Assembly: GCF_001424165.1 (NCBI RefSeq)
Contig: NZ_LMOJ01000022.1
Coordinates: 335,882-399,881, forward strand
Reading direction: 5' to 3'
DNA length: 64,000 nt
DNA from: Massilia sp. Leaf139
Lineage (GTDB): Bacteria; Pseudomonadota; Gammaproteobacteria; Burkholderiales; Burkholderiaceae_D
Below the pieces are notes generated by a model that saw only the letters and a program-made list of their open reading frames with translations, was not told where the DNA came from and did no database searches. Below are positions 7,873 to 15,256 of this stretch, piece by piece. Each line of letters starts with the position of its first letter. The stretch's first letter is position 1. The translations under genes were made by a program, and so were the position numbers.

Positions 7873-8838
7873 ATGCCAGCTGCCGATCATCGTGCCCCTC
7901 TCTTTGCCGCCGTCGAACTCGGCTCCGACAGCTTTCGCCTGCACGTCGCCAGTTGGGAGAACGGCGCCATGGTCGTCGCCGCCACCCTGAGCGAACCGAT
8001 CCGCCTTGGCGCGGGGATCGGCGCGGACGGCTGCCTCGATCCCGACACGGTGCGGCGCGCGCTGGCCTGCCTGCGCGATTTCAGGCTGGCCCTGGCGCGC
8101 CACGAGGTAAGCGCCGTGCGCGTGGTGGCCACGGCCGCCCTGCGCGTGGCCTGCGATGCGCCCGCCTTCCTGCCGGCGGCGCAGGCGGCGATCGGCTATC
8201 CGGTGGAGGTGCTGGGCGGCGAGGAGGAGGGGCGGCTGGTCTATCTGGGCGTGGCCGGCGCGCTCCCCGATGCCCTGGAACGGCGCCTGGTGCTGGACGT
8301 CGGCAGCGGCTCGACCGAGATCGTGGTCGGGCGTGGCGACGAGGTCGAGCTGGTGCAATCCTTCGGCGTCGGCGCGCTGCGCCAGGGCCTGGCGTTTTTC
8401 AGGGACGGCATTTCGGCGGCGGCTTTCGAGGCCGCGCTCGCCTCTGCGCGCAGCCGCTTCGCCGATGCGGGTGTGCTGGCCGGCGCCCATGGTTGGCGCC
8501 GCGCCTACGGCGCTTCGGGCACGGTGCGTGCGCTGTTCGAACTGGCCGGCGGCGATGCCGGCGACGGCTCTGACAACTGCCGCGGCGCGAGCGCTGCCGA
8601 CCTGCTGGCGCTGCGCCGCAGCCTGGTCGAGGAGGGCGGCTTCATGCGCATCGCGGCCTTGTCGCAGCAGCCGCTGCGCGCGGCCCAGATGGCCGGCGGC
8701 CTGGCGCTGCTGCTGGCGCTGGTCGAGGAGCTCGGCATCGGCGAGCTGATTCCGGTGCGCGCCGGCCTGCGCGCCGGGGTGATCCGGGCGCTTCACGGGC
8801 GCACGGTAGGGAATCGGCTCTTTCCGGAATGCGCCTGA
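7873..8838 (+). CDS. Short Ppx/GppA-family phosphatase-like protein
   Basis: Family features are the N-terminal phosphate loop AAVELGSDSFRL (usually AxDxGSNSxRL), GGEEEGRLVYLGV (the GxEEA region with the catalytic Glu) and VLDVGSGSTEIV (second phosphate loop, usually DxGGGSxE). The 321 residues cover only the ASKHA-fold domains; the C-terminal HD-like domains of the 500-residue exopolyphosphatases are absent, as in short bacterial Ppx2-like proteins. It probably acts on polyphosphate or on pppGpp. Changes D to E and N to D in the first loop could lower activity. It lies 81 bases after the GGDEF gene on the same strand; a separate promoter is possible. Confidence 0.82.
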   Translation: MPAADHRAPLFAAVELGSDSFRLHVASWENGAMVVAATLSEPIRLGAGIGADGCLDPDTVRRALACLRDFRLALARHEVSAVRVVATAALRVACDAPAFLPAAQAAIGYPVEVLGGEEEGRLVYLGVAGALPDALERRLVLDVGSGSTEIVVGRGDEVELVQSFGVGALRQGLAFFRDGISAAAFEAALASARSRFADAGVLAGAHGWRRAYGASGTVRALFELAGGDAGDGSDNCRGASAADLLALRRSLVEEGGFMRIAALSQQPLRAAQMAGGLALLLALVEELGIGELIPVRAGLRAGVIRALHGRTVGNRLFPECA

Positions 8839-8878
8839 TCGACTATATTGTTTACCTTGTTAAGTAGTGGAATACCCA

Positions 8879-9574
8879 ATGACCAGAAAACCGGTACCCG
8901 CGAAGGGTGCGGCCGCGGCCGCATCGGCGCGGGCGAAAGCAGTCCCGGCGCCCGCCCGGGCAGCCTCAAAGACCCCGAGCACCGCCGCCACGCCAGGCAG
9001 TGCAGCCAAATCCACCAAGTCCGTCGCCGCCAAGGCGCCCGCCGCCAAGGCCGGCACGCGTGCGGCTGCGAAAGCCGCGGCACCGAAAGCGGCAGTACCG
9101 AAAGCGGCTGCCAAGGCGCCCGCCAGGACCGCCGCAAAAGCGCCCGTAAAAGCGGCTGCGAAGCCGCCTGTGAAAGCACCGGCGAAAAAGGCGGCGCCGA
9201 AAGCCGCGGCCAAGCCTGCCAGGGCCGCCCCCAAGCCGGCCGCGAAAGCGCCGGCGCCCGGTGTCAAGAATGCCGCCAAGGCCCTTGTCCAGGCCGGCAA
9301 GGCGGCGCCGGCAGGCCGTGCACGCACACCCGCCGCGCCCCAGGAAGCGGCGCGCCCCAGCCTGGTGCGCGACAGCTTCACCATGCCGGACGGGGAATAT
9401 GCGGTGCTGGCGAACGTGAAGCAGGCCTGCCTGAAGGCCGGCTTCGAGATCAAGAAGAGCGAGTTGCTGCGCATCGGCGTGGCCCTGGTCGGGCGCCTCG
9501 ATATGGCGACGCTGCGCCAGGTGCTCGATAGCCTGCCGCAGCTGAAGACCGGGCGTCCGCCGGGCAAACAATAG
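8879..9574 (+). CDS. Histone H1/AlgP-like Ala-Lys-Pro-rich DNA-binding protein
   Basis: About 150 residues of low-complexity Ala/Lys/Pro (repeats of the AAAKAPxKAAAK type) precede a folded C-terminal domain of some 65 residues beginning DSFTMPDGEYAVLANVKQAC and ending LPQLKTGRPPG. The N-terminal part resembles bacterial histone-H1-like proteins (Hc2, AlgP) that coat DNA. The C-terminal domain is helical with KKSELLRIGVALVGRLD and is probably the specific part, but I do not recognise a named domain. The ATG at 8879 is preferred because GTGGA lies just upstream; a GTG at 8867 would add four residues. It converges on an HTH gene, the two separated by a strong hairpin. Confidence 0.8.
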   Translation: MTRKPVPAKGAAAAASARAKAVPAPARAASKTPSTAATPGSAAKSTKSVAAKAPAAKAGTRAAAKAAAPKAAVPKAAAKAPARTAAKAPVKAAAKPPVKAPAKKAAPKAAAKPARAAPKPAAKAPAPGVKNAAKALVQAGKAAPAGRARTPAAPQEAARPSLVRDSFTMPDGEYAVLANVKQACLKAGFEIKKSELLRIGVALVGRLDMATLRQVLDSLPQLKTGRPPGKQ

Positions 9575-9593
9575 CCGCGAGCGGACGGATGTG

Positions 9594-9626
9594 GGGGTGG
9601 GCGAGGCCAGTGGCCTCGCCCACCCC
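9594..9626. terminator. Perfect 15-bp stem hairpin between convergent genes
   Basis: GGGGTGGGCGAGGCC (9594-9608) pairs exactly with GGCCTCGCCCACCCC (9612-9626) around a 3-base loop AGT. It lies 20 bases after the histone-like gene and 3 bases from the stop of the opposing HTH gene. There is no T-run on either side, so it may block transcription in both directions or protect 3' ends, and is not a classical intrinsic terminator. Confidence 0.6.
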
Positions 9627-9628
9627 TG

Positions 9629-9916
9629 CTAGTGCAGCGCGGCCGAGGTCAGCTCCTTCAGTTCGCGGATCGGGATATTCGATTTCTCGTGCATGCGCAG
9701 CAGGATCGTCGCGCCCACGTTCAGCTTGCGGTGGCGGATCTTGCTGATGATCGGCGGCTGCACCTCCAGCACGCGGCACAGCTCCGCGTCATTCTTGAGA
9801 TGCATTTTTTCGATCAAGGTGTCGAGCAGCTTGTTCGGCACGAAACTCGATGGCTCGAGGGCGCGGGCGCGGTGCATCGCAGCCAGCATTTCCTGTTTTT
9901 TTTGGCGTACGTTCAT
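9629..9916 (-). CDS. Small helix-turn-helix DNA-binding protein (95 aa)
   Basis: The minus-strand ATG at 9916 follows TTGGAGGAGTAC, a strong ribosome binding site. After a basic N-terminus, residues about 35-80 (NDAELCRVLEVQPPIISKIR then HRKLNVGATILLRMHEKSNI) form a lambda-repressor/XRE type helix-turn-helix with the recognition helix PPIISKIRHRK. The family is common as a stand-alone regulator in Oxalobacteraceae, with unknown targets. The promoter region 9917-10106 holds no gene. Confidence 0.78.
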   Translation of the reverse strand: MNVRQKKQEMLAAMHRARALEPSSFVPNKLLDTLIEKMHLKNDAELCRVLEVQPPIISKIRHRKLNVGATILLRMHEKSNIPIRELKELTSAALH

Positions 9917-10106
9917 GTACTCCTCCAAAATGCGTACTTTGGTTGAGGGGACAGGACCGTTCTGGATACGCCCGGTATTCGATGTGTTATGCGTGCGGGG
10001 CGTTGTGATATTACTACGCCTACGCGGCAGGCGCCGCACTGTTCGTCGCGAACAGTCGTTAAGCTGCTGACAATATGCTTATTTCCTCGCGGAATTGTCG
10101 TTAATT

Positions 10107-10751
10107 TCAGGCCGGGCGCAGGCCTTCACGGGTCAGCAGCAATACTTCGTCCGCCATCTCGGCCGCCGCATGCGAGTGGGTGACCATGATGGCGCCGGCG
10201 CCGTTGGCGCGGATCTCGTCGCGCAGCAGGCGCAGGATGCCGCCCGCCGTTTCCGGATCGAGGTTGCCGGTCGGCTCGTCGGCCAGCAGCAGGGCCGGCT
10301 TGTGCACCAGGGCGCGCGCGATCGCGACGCGCTGCAGTTCGCCGCCCGACAACTGGCGCGGAAAGTCGGCGCCGCGGCCGCCCAGTCCCACCGCCGCCAG
10401 CATGGCGTCGGCGCGCGCCGCGCCCTCGGCATTGAGCAGCAGCGGCAAGGCGACGTTCTGCTTGAGTGTCAGGTGCGGCAGCACGTGGAAGGCCTGGAAG
10501 ATGAAGCCCATGCGCGTGCGGCGCAGGCGTGTCGCCGCGTCGTCGTCGAGCGCGGCCATGTGCGTGCCGTCGACGATGACTTCACCGCTGTCGGGCGCAT
10601 CCAGCCCGGCGATCAGGTTCAGCAGCGTGGATTTGCCGACGCCCGACTCGCCCATGATGGCGACGAAACGGCCGGCCTCGAAGGTATGCGACAGCTGCGA
10701 CAGGACGGTGCGTCCGCCATAGGTCTTGGTGAGACTGGCCAGTTCGAGCAT
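10107..10751 (-). CDS. LolD/MacB-type ABC ATPase, last gene of the importer operon
   Basis: Walker A GESGVGKST, Q-loop FQAFHVLP, signature LSGGELQRVAIARAL and Walker B LLLADEP are all intact, with the HTH(S) switch histidine in VTHSHAA. The sequence is of the LolD/YbbA/MacB type and not of the PhnC type. It begins 15 bases after the stop of the second permease, so it is co-transcribed with the phosphonate-type importer. The presence of a second, differently related ATPase in such an operon is odd: it may energise the second permease, or serve a distant MacB-like permease. 214 residues. Confidence 0.88.
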   Translation of the reverse strand: MLELASLTKTYGGRTVLSQLSHTFEAGRFVAIMGESGVGKSTLLNLIAGLDAPDSGEVIVDGTHMAALDDDAATRLRRTRMGFIFQAFHVLPHLTLKQNVALPLLLNAEGAARADAMLAAVGLGGRGADFPRQLSGGELQRVAIARALVHKPALLLADEPTGNLDPETAGGILRLLRDEIRANGAGAIMVTHSHAAAEMADEVLLLTREGLRPA

Positions 10752-10766
10752 GGATGGTTCAGTCCT

Positions 10767-11570
10767 TCATCGGGTAAGTAGGCGCCGCAGCGCGAAACTG
10801 ATCGCGTCGACCAGGGCAACCAGCAGCAGCATCGCCAGCACCACGGTGGCGGCGCTCTGCATCTGGAACAGCGACAGGTGGTATTTCAGCATCTGCCCGA
10901 GGCCGCCGGCCCCGACCACGCCCAGCACAGCCGCGGCGCGGATATTGTTCTCCCAGCGGTAAAGAGTGTACGACAGCATCTGCGGCAGGGTCTGCGGCAG
11001 CGTGGCATAGAAAAAGGCGGCCAGCGCCGGTGCGCCGTTGGTGCGCAGCGCCGCTTCCGGCGCCGGCTCGGCGTTTTCCAGCGCGTCGGCGAACAGGCGC
11101 CCCAGCACGCCCGAGGTGTGCGCGGCCAGCGCCAGCGTGCCGGCAAACGGCCCCAGGCCCGCGGCCACCAGCAGCAGCGCGGCCCACACCAGTTCCGGAA
11201 TCGAGCGCAGTACGTTGAGCACGACGCGCACCGTGGCGCGCGCGGCCGCGCCCCAGCGGCCAGCCGCCGGCAGCGCCAGCGCCAGGCCGACCAGGGCGGC
11301 CAGCAGGGTGCCGAGTGCCGACATCGACAGCGTCTCCAGGGCCGCGTTCAGCGTTTTCCCGAGGAAGGGCGTGGCCGTCTCGGGCGGCGCGAAACCGCCC
11401 AGGAATTCGAGGCTGGTGGCCACGGCTTCGCGCGTGAAGAAAGCGGCCAGATCCAGGCGCAGCGTGGCGAAGCTGGCGACCACCAGCGCAAGTAGGGCAA
11501 GGAGCAACAGGGGCGTGCCCCAGGAGCGCTTCGGCGGGGGTGGCAACTGCTGTGGCAGCGGTTTGTTCAT
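10767..11570 (-). CDS. PhnE-type ABC permease, second of two
   Basis: 267 residues with about six membrane segments and the binding-protein-dependent permease EAA loop near ALRTNGAPALAAFFYATLPQ. The segment [23 protein letters not shown] is characteristic of PhnE-like permeases (phosphonate, phosphite and related oxyanions). The start ATG at 11570 overlaps the stop of the first permease (ATGA, 11567-11570), so translation is coupled and the two may form a heterodimer in the membrane. Confidence 0.88.
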   Translation of the reverse strand: MNKPLPQQLPPPPKRSWGTPLLLLALLALVVASFATLRLDLAAFFTREAVATSLEFLGGFAPPETATPFLGKTLNAALETLSMSALGTLLAALVGLALALPAAGRWGAAARATVRVVLNVLRSIPELVWAALLLVAAGLGPFAGTLALAAHTSGVLGRLFADALENAEPAPEAALRTNGAPALAAFFYATLPQTLPQMLSYTLYRWENNIRAAAVLGVVGAGGLGQMLKYHLSLFQMQSAATVVLAMLLLVALVDAISFALRRLLTR

Positions 11571-12406
11571 CCGAGCCTCCGGCGCAGCAGGCTCGAGACC
11601 AGGTCGGCCGCGGCCACCAGCAGCACGAACATCAGCAGCATGGTCGCCACTTCGCCGCCGGCCATCATCTTGGTCGATTCGTCCATGCGCTGGCCCAGAC
11701 CGCCGGCGCCCACGAAACCCATGATCGCGGAGCCGCGGATCGCGCATTCCCAGCGGTAGATGGTGTAGGAGACCAGTTCGGCGGCGGCGTCGGGCAGGGC
11801 ACCGTAGAGCAGCGCCGGCAGGCGCGCGCTGCCGTTGGCGATGAGGGCGTCGGTGGCGTGGGCGTCGCTCGATTCAAGTATCTCGGCGTAGACCTTGGCC
11901 AGCATGCCGCAATAGGTGAGGGCGATGGCCAGCACGCCGGCGGTGGGCCCGAGGCCGACCACGCGCACGAACAGCAGCGCCCACACCAGTTCCGGCACGC
12001 TGCGCAGCAGGACCAGCACCCAGCGCACGCCCTGGCGCAGGAGCGCCGCCGGCCAGCGCACGCGGCCCGTGCCCAGGCGCGAGATCGACAGGCGCTCGCT
12101 CACGATCAGGGTCGCGGGAATCGCGCCCAGCAGCGCCAGCGCCAGGCCGGCGGTGGCGATCGCCACCGTGATCCAGGTCTCGCGCAGCACCATCGCCAGG
12201 AATTCCATCGAGTGGGCGGGCTTGAGAAAATCGGCAAGGAAGCCGCCGGCAGCCGCCAGGCTTTGCAGGTCGAACAGGAGCCAGGGCTTGAACTCGCTGT
12301 AGACGAGCGCCGGCCAGAGCAGGAGGAGCGCCGCCGCGCACGCCAGCAGGCGGCCGCGCCAGGCCGGATCCGGATGGCGGGGAGGGGAGGAAGACAGAAC
12401 CGCCAT
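11567..12406 (-). CDS. PhnE-type ABC permease, first of two
   Basis: 279 residues with six predicted membrane segments and the conserved IYRWECAIRGSAIMGFVGAG stretch of PhnE-family permeases, parallel to that of the next gene. The two permeases share VLVLLRSVPELVWALLFV / VLNVLRSIPELVWAALLL, so they probably arose by duplication. The start ATG 12406 is two bases after the stop of the ATPase gene (TGAGGATG), implying one polycistronic message. The pair should form the channel of the importer. Confidence 0.88.
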   Translation of the reverse strand: MAVLSSSPPRHPDPAWRGRLLACAAALLLLWPALVYSEFKPWLLFDLQSLAAAGGFLADFLKPAHSMEFLAMVLRETWITVAIATAGLALALLGAIPATLIVSERLSISRLGTGRVRWPAALLRQGVRWVLVLLRSVPELVWALLFVRVVGLGPTAGVLAIALTYCGMLAKVYAEILESSDAHATDALIANGSARLPALLYGALPDAAAELVSYTIYRWECAIRGSAIMGFVGAGGLGQRMDESTKMMAGGEVATMLLMFVLLVAAADLVSSLLRRRLG

Positions 12407-12408
12407 CC

Positions 12409-13221
12409 TCAGAAGCAGGCGCCCACGGCAATGCGCTCGGGCGGCTCGTGCGGCCGCTGCGGCTGCGGGGCGATGCTGTCGTTTTCGTAGAGGGCCGCGA
12501 TCATGGCGTCGCTCACCCGTTCGCGTGGCAGGTCGAATACGATCTGGCCGGCGCGCAGGCCGACGATGCGGCTGAAATGGGCGCGCGCCATCTCGACCTG
12601 GTGCAGGCTGCACACCAGGGTGGCGTTGCGCGCGGCCGCTTCGCTTTGCAGTGTCGCCAGGGTGATGCGGGCCAGGGCAGGGTCGAGCGCGGAGATCGGC
12701 TCGTCGACCAGGAAGGCTTCGGCGCTCGATAACAGCAGGCGCGCCAGGCTGCAGCGCTGGCGTTCGCCGCCCGAAAGGCGGTCGACGCGCGCATACAGCT
12801 TGTCGCCCAGGCCGAAGCGCGACAACGCCTCGAAGGCTGCGTCCGGATCGGCCGGCTTGAAGAGGGAGGCGAGCGCCTTGCCGAGACTCCAGCCCGGCAG
12901 GCGCGCCGCCAGCACGCTGGTGACCACGCGCTGGCGCGGCGGCAGCGGCGGCGTCTGGGGCGCCAGGAACAGGCGCGCGCGCAGTGCGTGCCGGTCCTTT
13001 TGCGGCAGCGCCCATGGATCGAGCCCGAACAGGCTGAAACCGCCCTCGGCCGGCCGGTGCGCGCAAGCGAGCGTCGCCAGCAGCGTGGTCTTGCCGGCGC
13101 CCGACGGCCCGATCAGCGCGAGCTGCTCGCCCTGCTTGACGACCAGGTCGAGTTCGCGCAGCGCGGCCGCCCTGGTGCCGCTCAGGTGGCGCACGGTCAG
13201 TTTGTCGAGCCGGAAGGTCAT
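12409..13221 (-). CDS. PhnC-type ABC importer ATPase
   Basis: Walker A GPSGAGKTT, signature LSGGERQRCSLARLLL and Walker B AFLVDEP identify an importer ATPase; the layout (LVCSLHQVEMARAHFSRIVG with the switch His) is that of PhnC. The Walker A Lys and the catalytic Glu are present. The 270 residues include a C-terminal extension after the fold that ends PPERIAVGACF. It lies 16 bases after the binding protein gene and two bases before the first permease. It powers import through the two PhnE-like permeases. Confidence 0.87.
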   Translation of the reverse strand: MTFRLDKLTVRHLSGTRAAALRELDLVVKQGEQLALIGPSGAGKTTLLATLACAHRPAEGGFSLFGLDPWALPQKDRHALRARLFLAPQTPPLPPRQRVVTSVLAARLPGWSLGKALASLFKPADPDAAFEALSRFGLGDKLYARVDRLSGGERQRCSLARLLLSSAEAFLVDEPISALDPALARITLATLQSEAAARNATLVCSLHQVEMARAHFSRIVGLRAGQIVFDLPRERVSDAMIAALYENDSIAPQPQRPHEPPERIAVGACF

Positions 13222-13237
13222 CGCCGCGCTGTCCGGA

Positions 13238-14116
13238 TTACTTCAGCAGGCCGGCGCTGCGCGCCGCCGTTTCGATGGCGCGGTAGTGCTCGGCCGAAGC
13301 CGGGACGAACTTGGTCGCACGCTGCAGTTCCAGGATCTCGCGGCCCTGCGGGGTCGACGCGTCCAGCGCCAGGAAGGCGTCCCGGATCTTCTTCTGCAGC
13401 GCCGGGGCCATGCGCGTGTGCACCGACCAGTTGTAATCGACATAGCCGGGCGTGGTGTAGAACACGCGCACCGTCTTCGGGTCGACCTTGCCCGATTCGA
13501 CCAGCTTCTGCCAGACCGAGATGTTGAGCGCGCCGGCATCGACCTTGCCGCCGGCAACTGCCGCCACCGTGGCGTCGTGGGCGCCGGAGAAGGCGATGCG
13601 CTTGAGGTCGGTGTCCGGGTTGAGGCCGGCGCCCAGCATGAACGAGCGCGGCATCAGGTGGCCCGAGGTCGACGATTCGGAACCGAAGGAGAGCGTCTTG
13701 CCGCGCAGGTCGGCCAGCTTGGTGATGCCGGGCGCTGTGGTGACGAAGACCGACTGGAAGTTCTGGTCTTCGGCGCGCTGCACCAGCGGCACCACCTGGC
13801 CCTTGCTGCGCACGTTGGCTTGCACGAAGGTGAAGCCGCCGAACCAGACCATGTCGAGCTTGTGGTTGACCAGGCCTTCAACCGAGGCGGCGTAGTCGGT
13901 CACGGGCGTGAATTCGACCTTCAGGCCGGTCGCCTTGGCCAGGTAGTCGCCCAGCGGCTTGAACTTGCGCTGCAGTTCGGTCGGCGCTTCGTCGGGGATG
14001 GCCGAGACACGCAGCACGCCCGGCGTGTTCTGGGCGGCGGCGCCGTTGGCGGCGAACAGCAGCGTGGCGGAAAGGGAAGCGGCGAGCAAGGACTTCAGGA
14101 CAGAGTTGGGCGACAT
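13238..14116 (-). CDS. PhnD-family periplasmic binding protein, probable selenate type
   Basis: A signal peptide (SLLAASLSATLLFAANGAAA) leads into a PhnD-type solute-binding protein: LRVSAIPDEAPTELQRKFKP, LDMVWFGGFTFVQA and the ligand loop FGSESSTSGHLMPR, where PhnD proteins bind a tetrahedral oxyanion through a Ser-Thr-Ser. The wording of the N-terminus and of IAFSGAHDATVAAVAGGKVD matches what I recall of the putative selenate ABC transporter binding proteins, a branch of PhnD found near selD and SenB genes. Here selD and a SenB gene are 5 kb away. Phosphite or phosphonate remain possible ligands. It is the first gene of the five-gene operon. Confidence 0.85.
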   Translation of the reverse strand: MSPNSVLKSLLAASLSATLLFAANGAAAQNTPGVLRVSAIPDEAPTELQRKFKPLGDYLAKATGLKVEFTPVTDYAASVEGLVNHKLDMVWFGGFTFVQANVRSKGQVVPLVQRAEDQNFQSVFVTTAPGITKLADLRGKTLSFGSESSTSGHLMPRSFMLGAGLNPDTDLKRIAFSGAHDATVAAVAGGKVDAGALNISVWQKLVESGKVDPKTVRVFYTTPGYVDYNWSVHTRMAPALQKKIRDAFLALDASTPQGREILELQRATKFVPASAEHYRAIETAARSAGLLK

Positions 14117-14197
14117 GACGGCTTTCTTCTTTTAAATATGGGGAACGGTGGCGAGCACGCTTGAGCGGCAGGCAAACGCAGAGGAATCGGGACTTCC

Positions 14198-14208
14198 GCT
14201 ATGATAGC
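14198..14208. promoter_or_regulatory. Palindrome with back-to-back -10-like hexamers between importer and egtD
   Basis: GCTATGATAGC is a perfect palindrome around a central G. Read on the plus strand it contains TATGAT (14200-14205), a good -10 for egtD; on the minus strand it gives TATCAT, a -10 for the importer operon. No convincing -35 hexamers are seen, so an activator may be needed. It sits in the 146-base space shared by the two divergent units and could couple their expression. Confidence 0.4.
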
Positions 14209-14262
14209 AAAAACAGCAACTTCCTCCCTAGCCAGGGCGCATCGGGCGCTCCGGCGGCACGA

Positions 14263-15243
14263 ATGATAAACCTTATGCCCACGACATGTACAACCGAAAG
14301 GCCGGCGCAGTCGTTCGCCGCCGGCGCCCAGGTGCCGGCCGAGCTGTTCGACGGCCTGGGAGCGCGCCAGGCGACGATCTCGCCGAAGTTCCTGTACGAC
14401 GCGCTGGGGTCGAAGCTGTTCGAGGCCATCTGCGAGCTGCCCGAGTATTATCCGACCCGCACCGAAGCCGGCATCTTCGCACGCCACGGCCGCGAAATCG
14501 CACATGCCTGCGGCAGCGGCGCCACGCTGATCGACCTGGGCGCCGGTAACTGCGCCAAGGCGGCCTCGTTGTTTCCCCTGCTGCGTCCGACGCAGTATAT
14601 CGCGGTCGATATTTCCACGGAATTCGTCAGCGAGTCGCTGGCCCGCCTGCGCCTGCGCTTTCCCTACATCGACATGCAGGCCCTGGGGCTCGATTTTTCA
14701 AGCGGCCTCGAGCTGCCCGACAGCGTGCGCACGCAGGGACGTCTGTTCTTCTATCCCGGCTCCTCGCTCGGCAATTTCACGCCGCCCGAGGCGCGCGCCT
14801 TCCTCACGCGCCTGCGCAAGAGCTGCGGCGACGACGGCGCCCTGCTGATCGGCATCGACCTGGCCAAGGACAAGGCCACCCTCGACGCCGCCTACGACGA
14901 TGCCCTCGGCGTCACCGCCGCCTTCAACCTGAACGTGCTGCGCCACGTGAACCGCCTGCTCGGCAGCGATTTCGACGTGCGCCAGTGGCGCCATGTCGGC
15001 TTCTATAACGAGGCAGCGGGGCGGGTCGAGATGCACCTGGAGGCGGCCAGCGCCCAGCGTGTACGCTGGCCCGGCGGTGGGCGCGATTTCGCCGCAGGCG
15101 AGCGCATCCATACCGAGAATAGCTACAAGTACCGCCAGGCCGACGCCATCGGCCTGCTCGAGCAGTCGGGTTTCGAGGCCACGCGCGTGTGGACGGATGC
15201 GGGCTGCCCGTTCGCCGTCATCCACGCGCAGGCGATCGCCTGA
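14263..15243 (+). CDS. egtD: L-histidine N-alpha-methyltransferase EgtD
   Basis: EgtD trimethylates the alpha-amino group of histidine to give hercynine, using S-adenosylmethionine. Family features are ATISPKFLYDALGSKLFEAI, LPEYYPTRTEAGI (histidine-binding Tyr), LIDLGAGNCAKAASL (SAM loop), FYPGSSLGNFTPPEARAFL and IHTENSYKYR near the C-terminus. Length 326 fits the family (about 320). Start ATG 14263 is used; ATG 14275 is the alternative. It is the first gene of a tight operon: egtB begins 13 bases after its stop. It would supply hercynine to either ergothioneine or selenoneine synthesis. Confidence 0.95.
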   Translation: MINLMPTTCTTERPAQSFAAGAQVPAELFDGLGARQATISPKFLYDALGSKLFEAICELPEYYPTRTEAGIFARHGREIAHACGSGATLIDLGAGNCAKAASLFPLLRPTQYIAVDISTEFVSESLARLRLRFPYIDMQALGLDFSSGLELPDSVRTQGRLFFYPGSSLGNFTPPEARAFLTRLRKSCGDDGALLIGIDLAKDKATLDAAYDDALGVTAAFNLNVLRHVNRLLGSDFDVRQWRHVGFYNEAAGRVEMHLEAASAQRVRWPGGGRDFAAGERIHTENSYKYRQADAIGLLEQSGFEATRVWTDAGCPFAVIHAQAIA

Positions 15244-15256
15244 CAGGTAGCGAATC

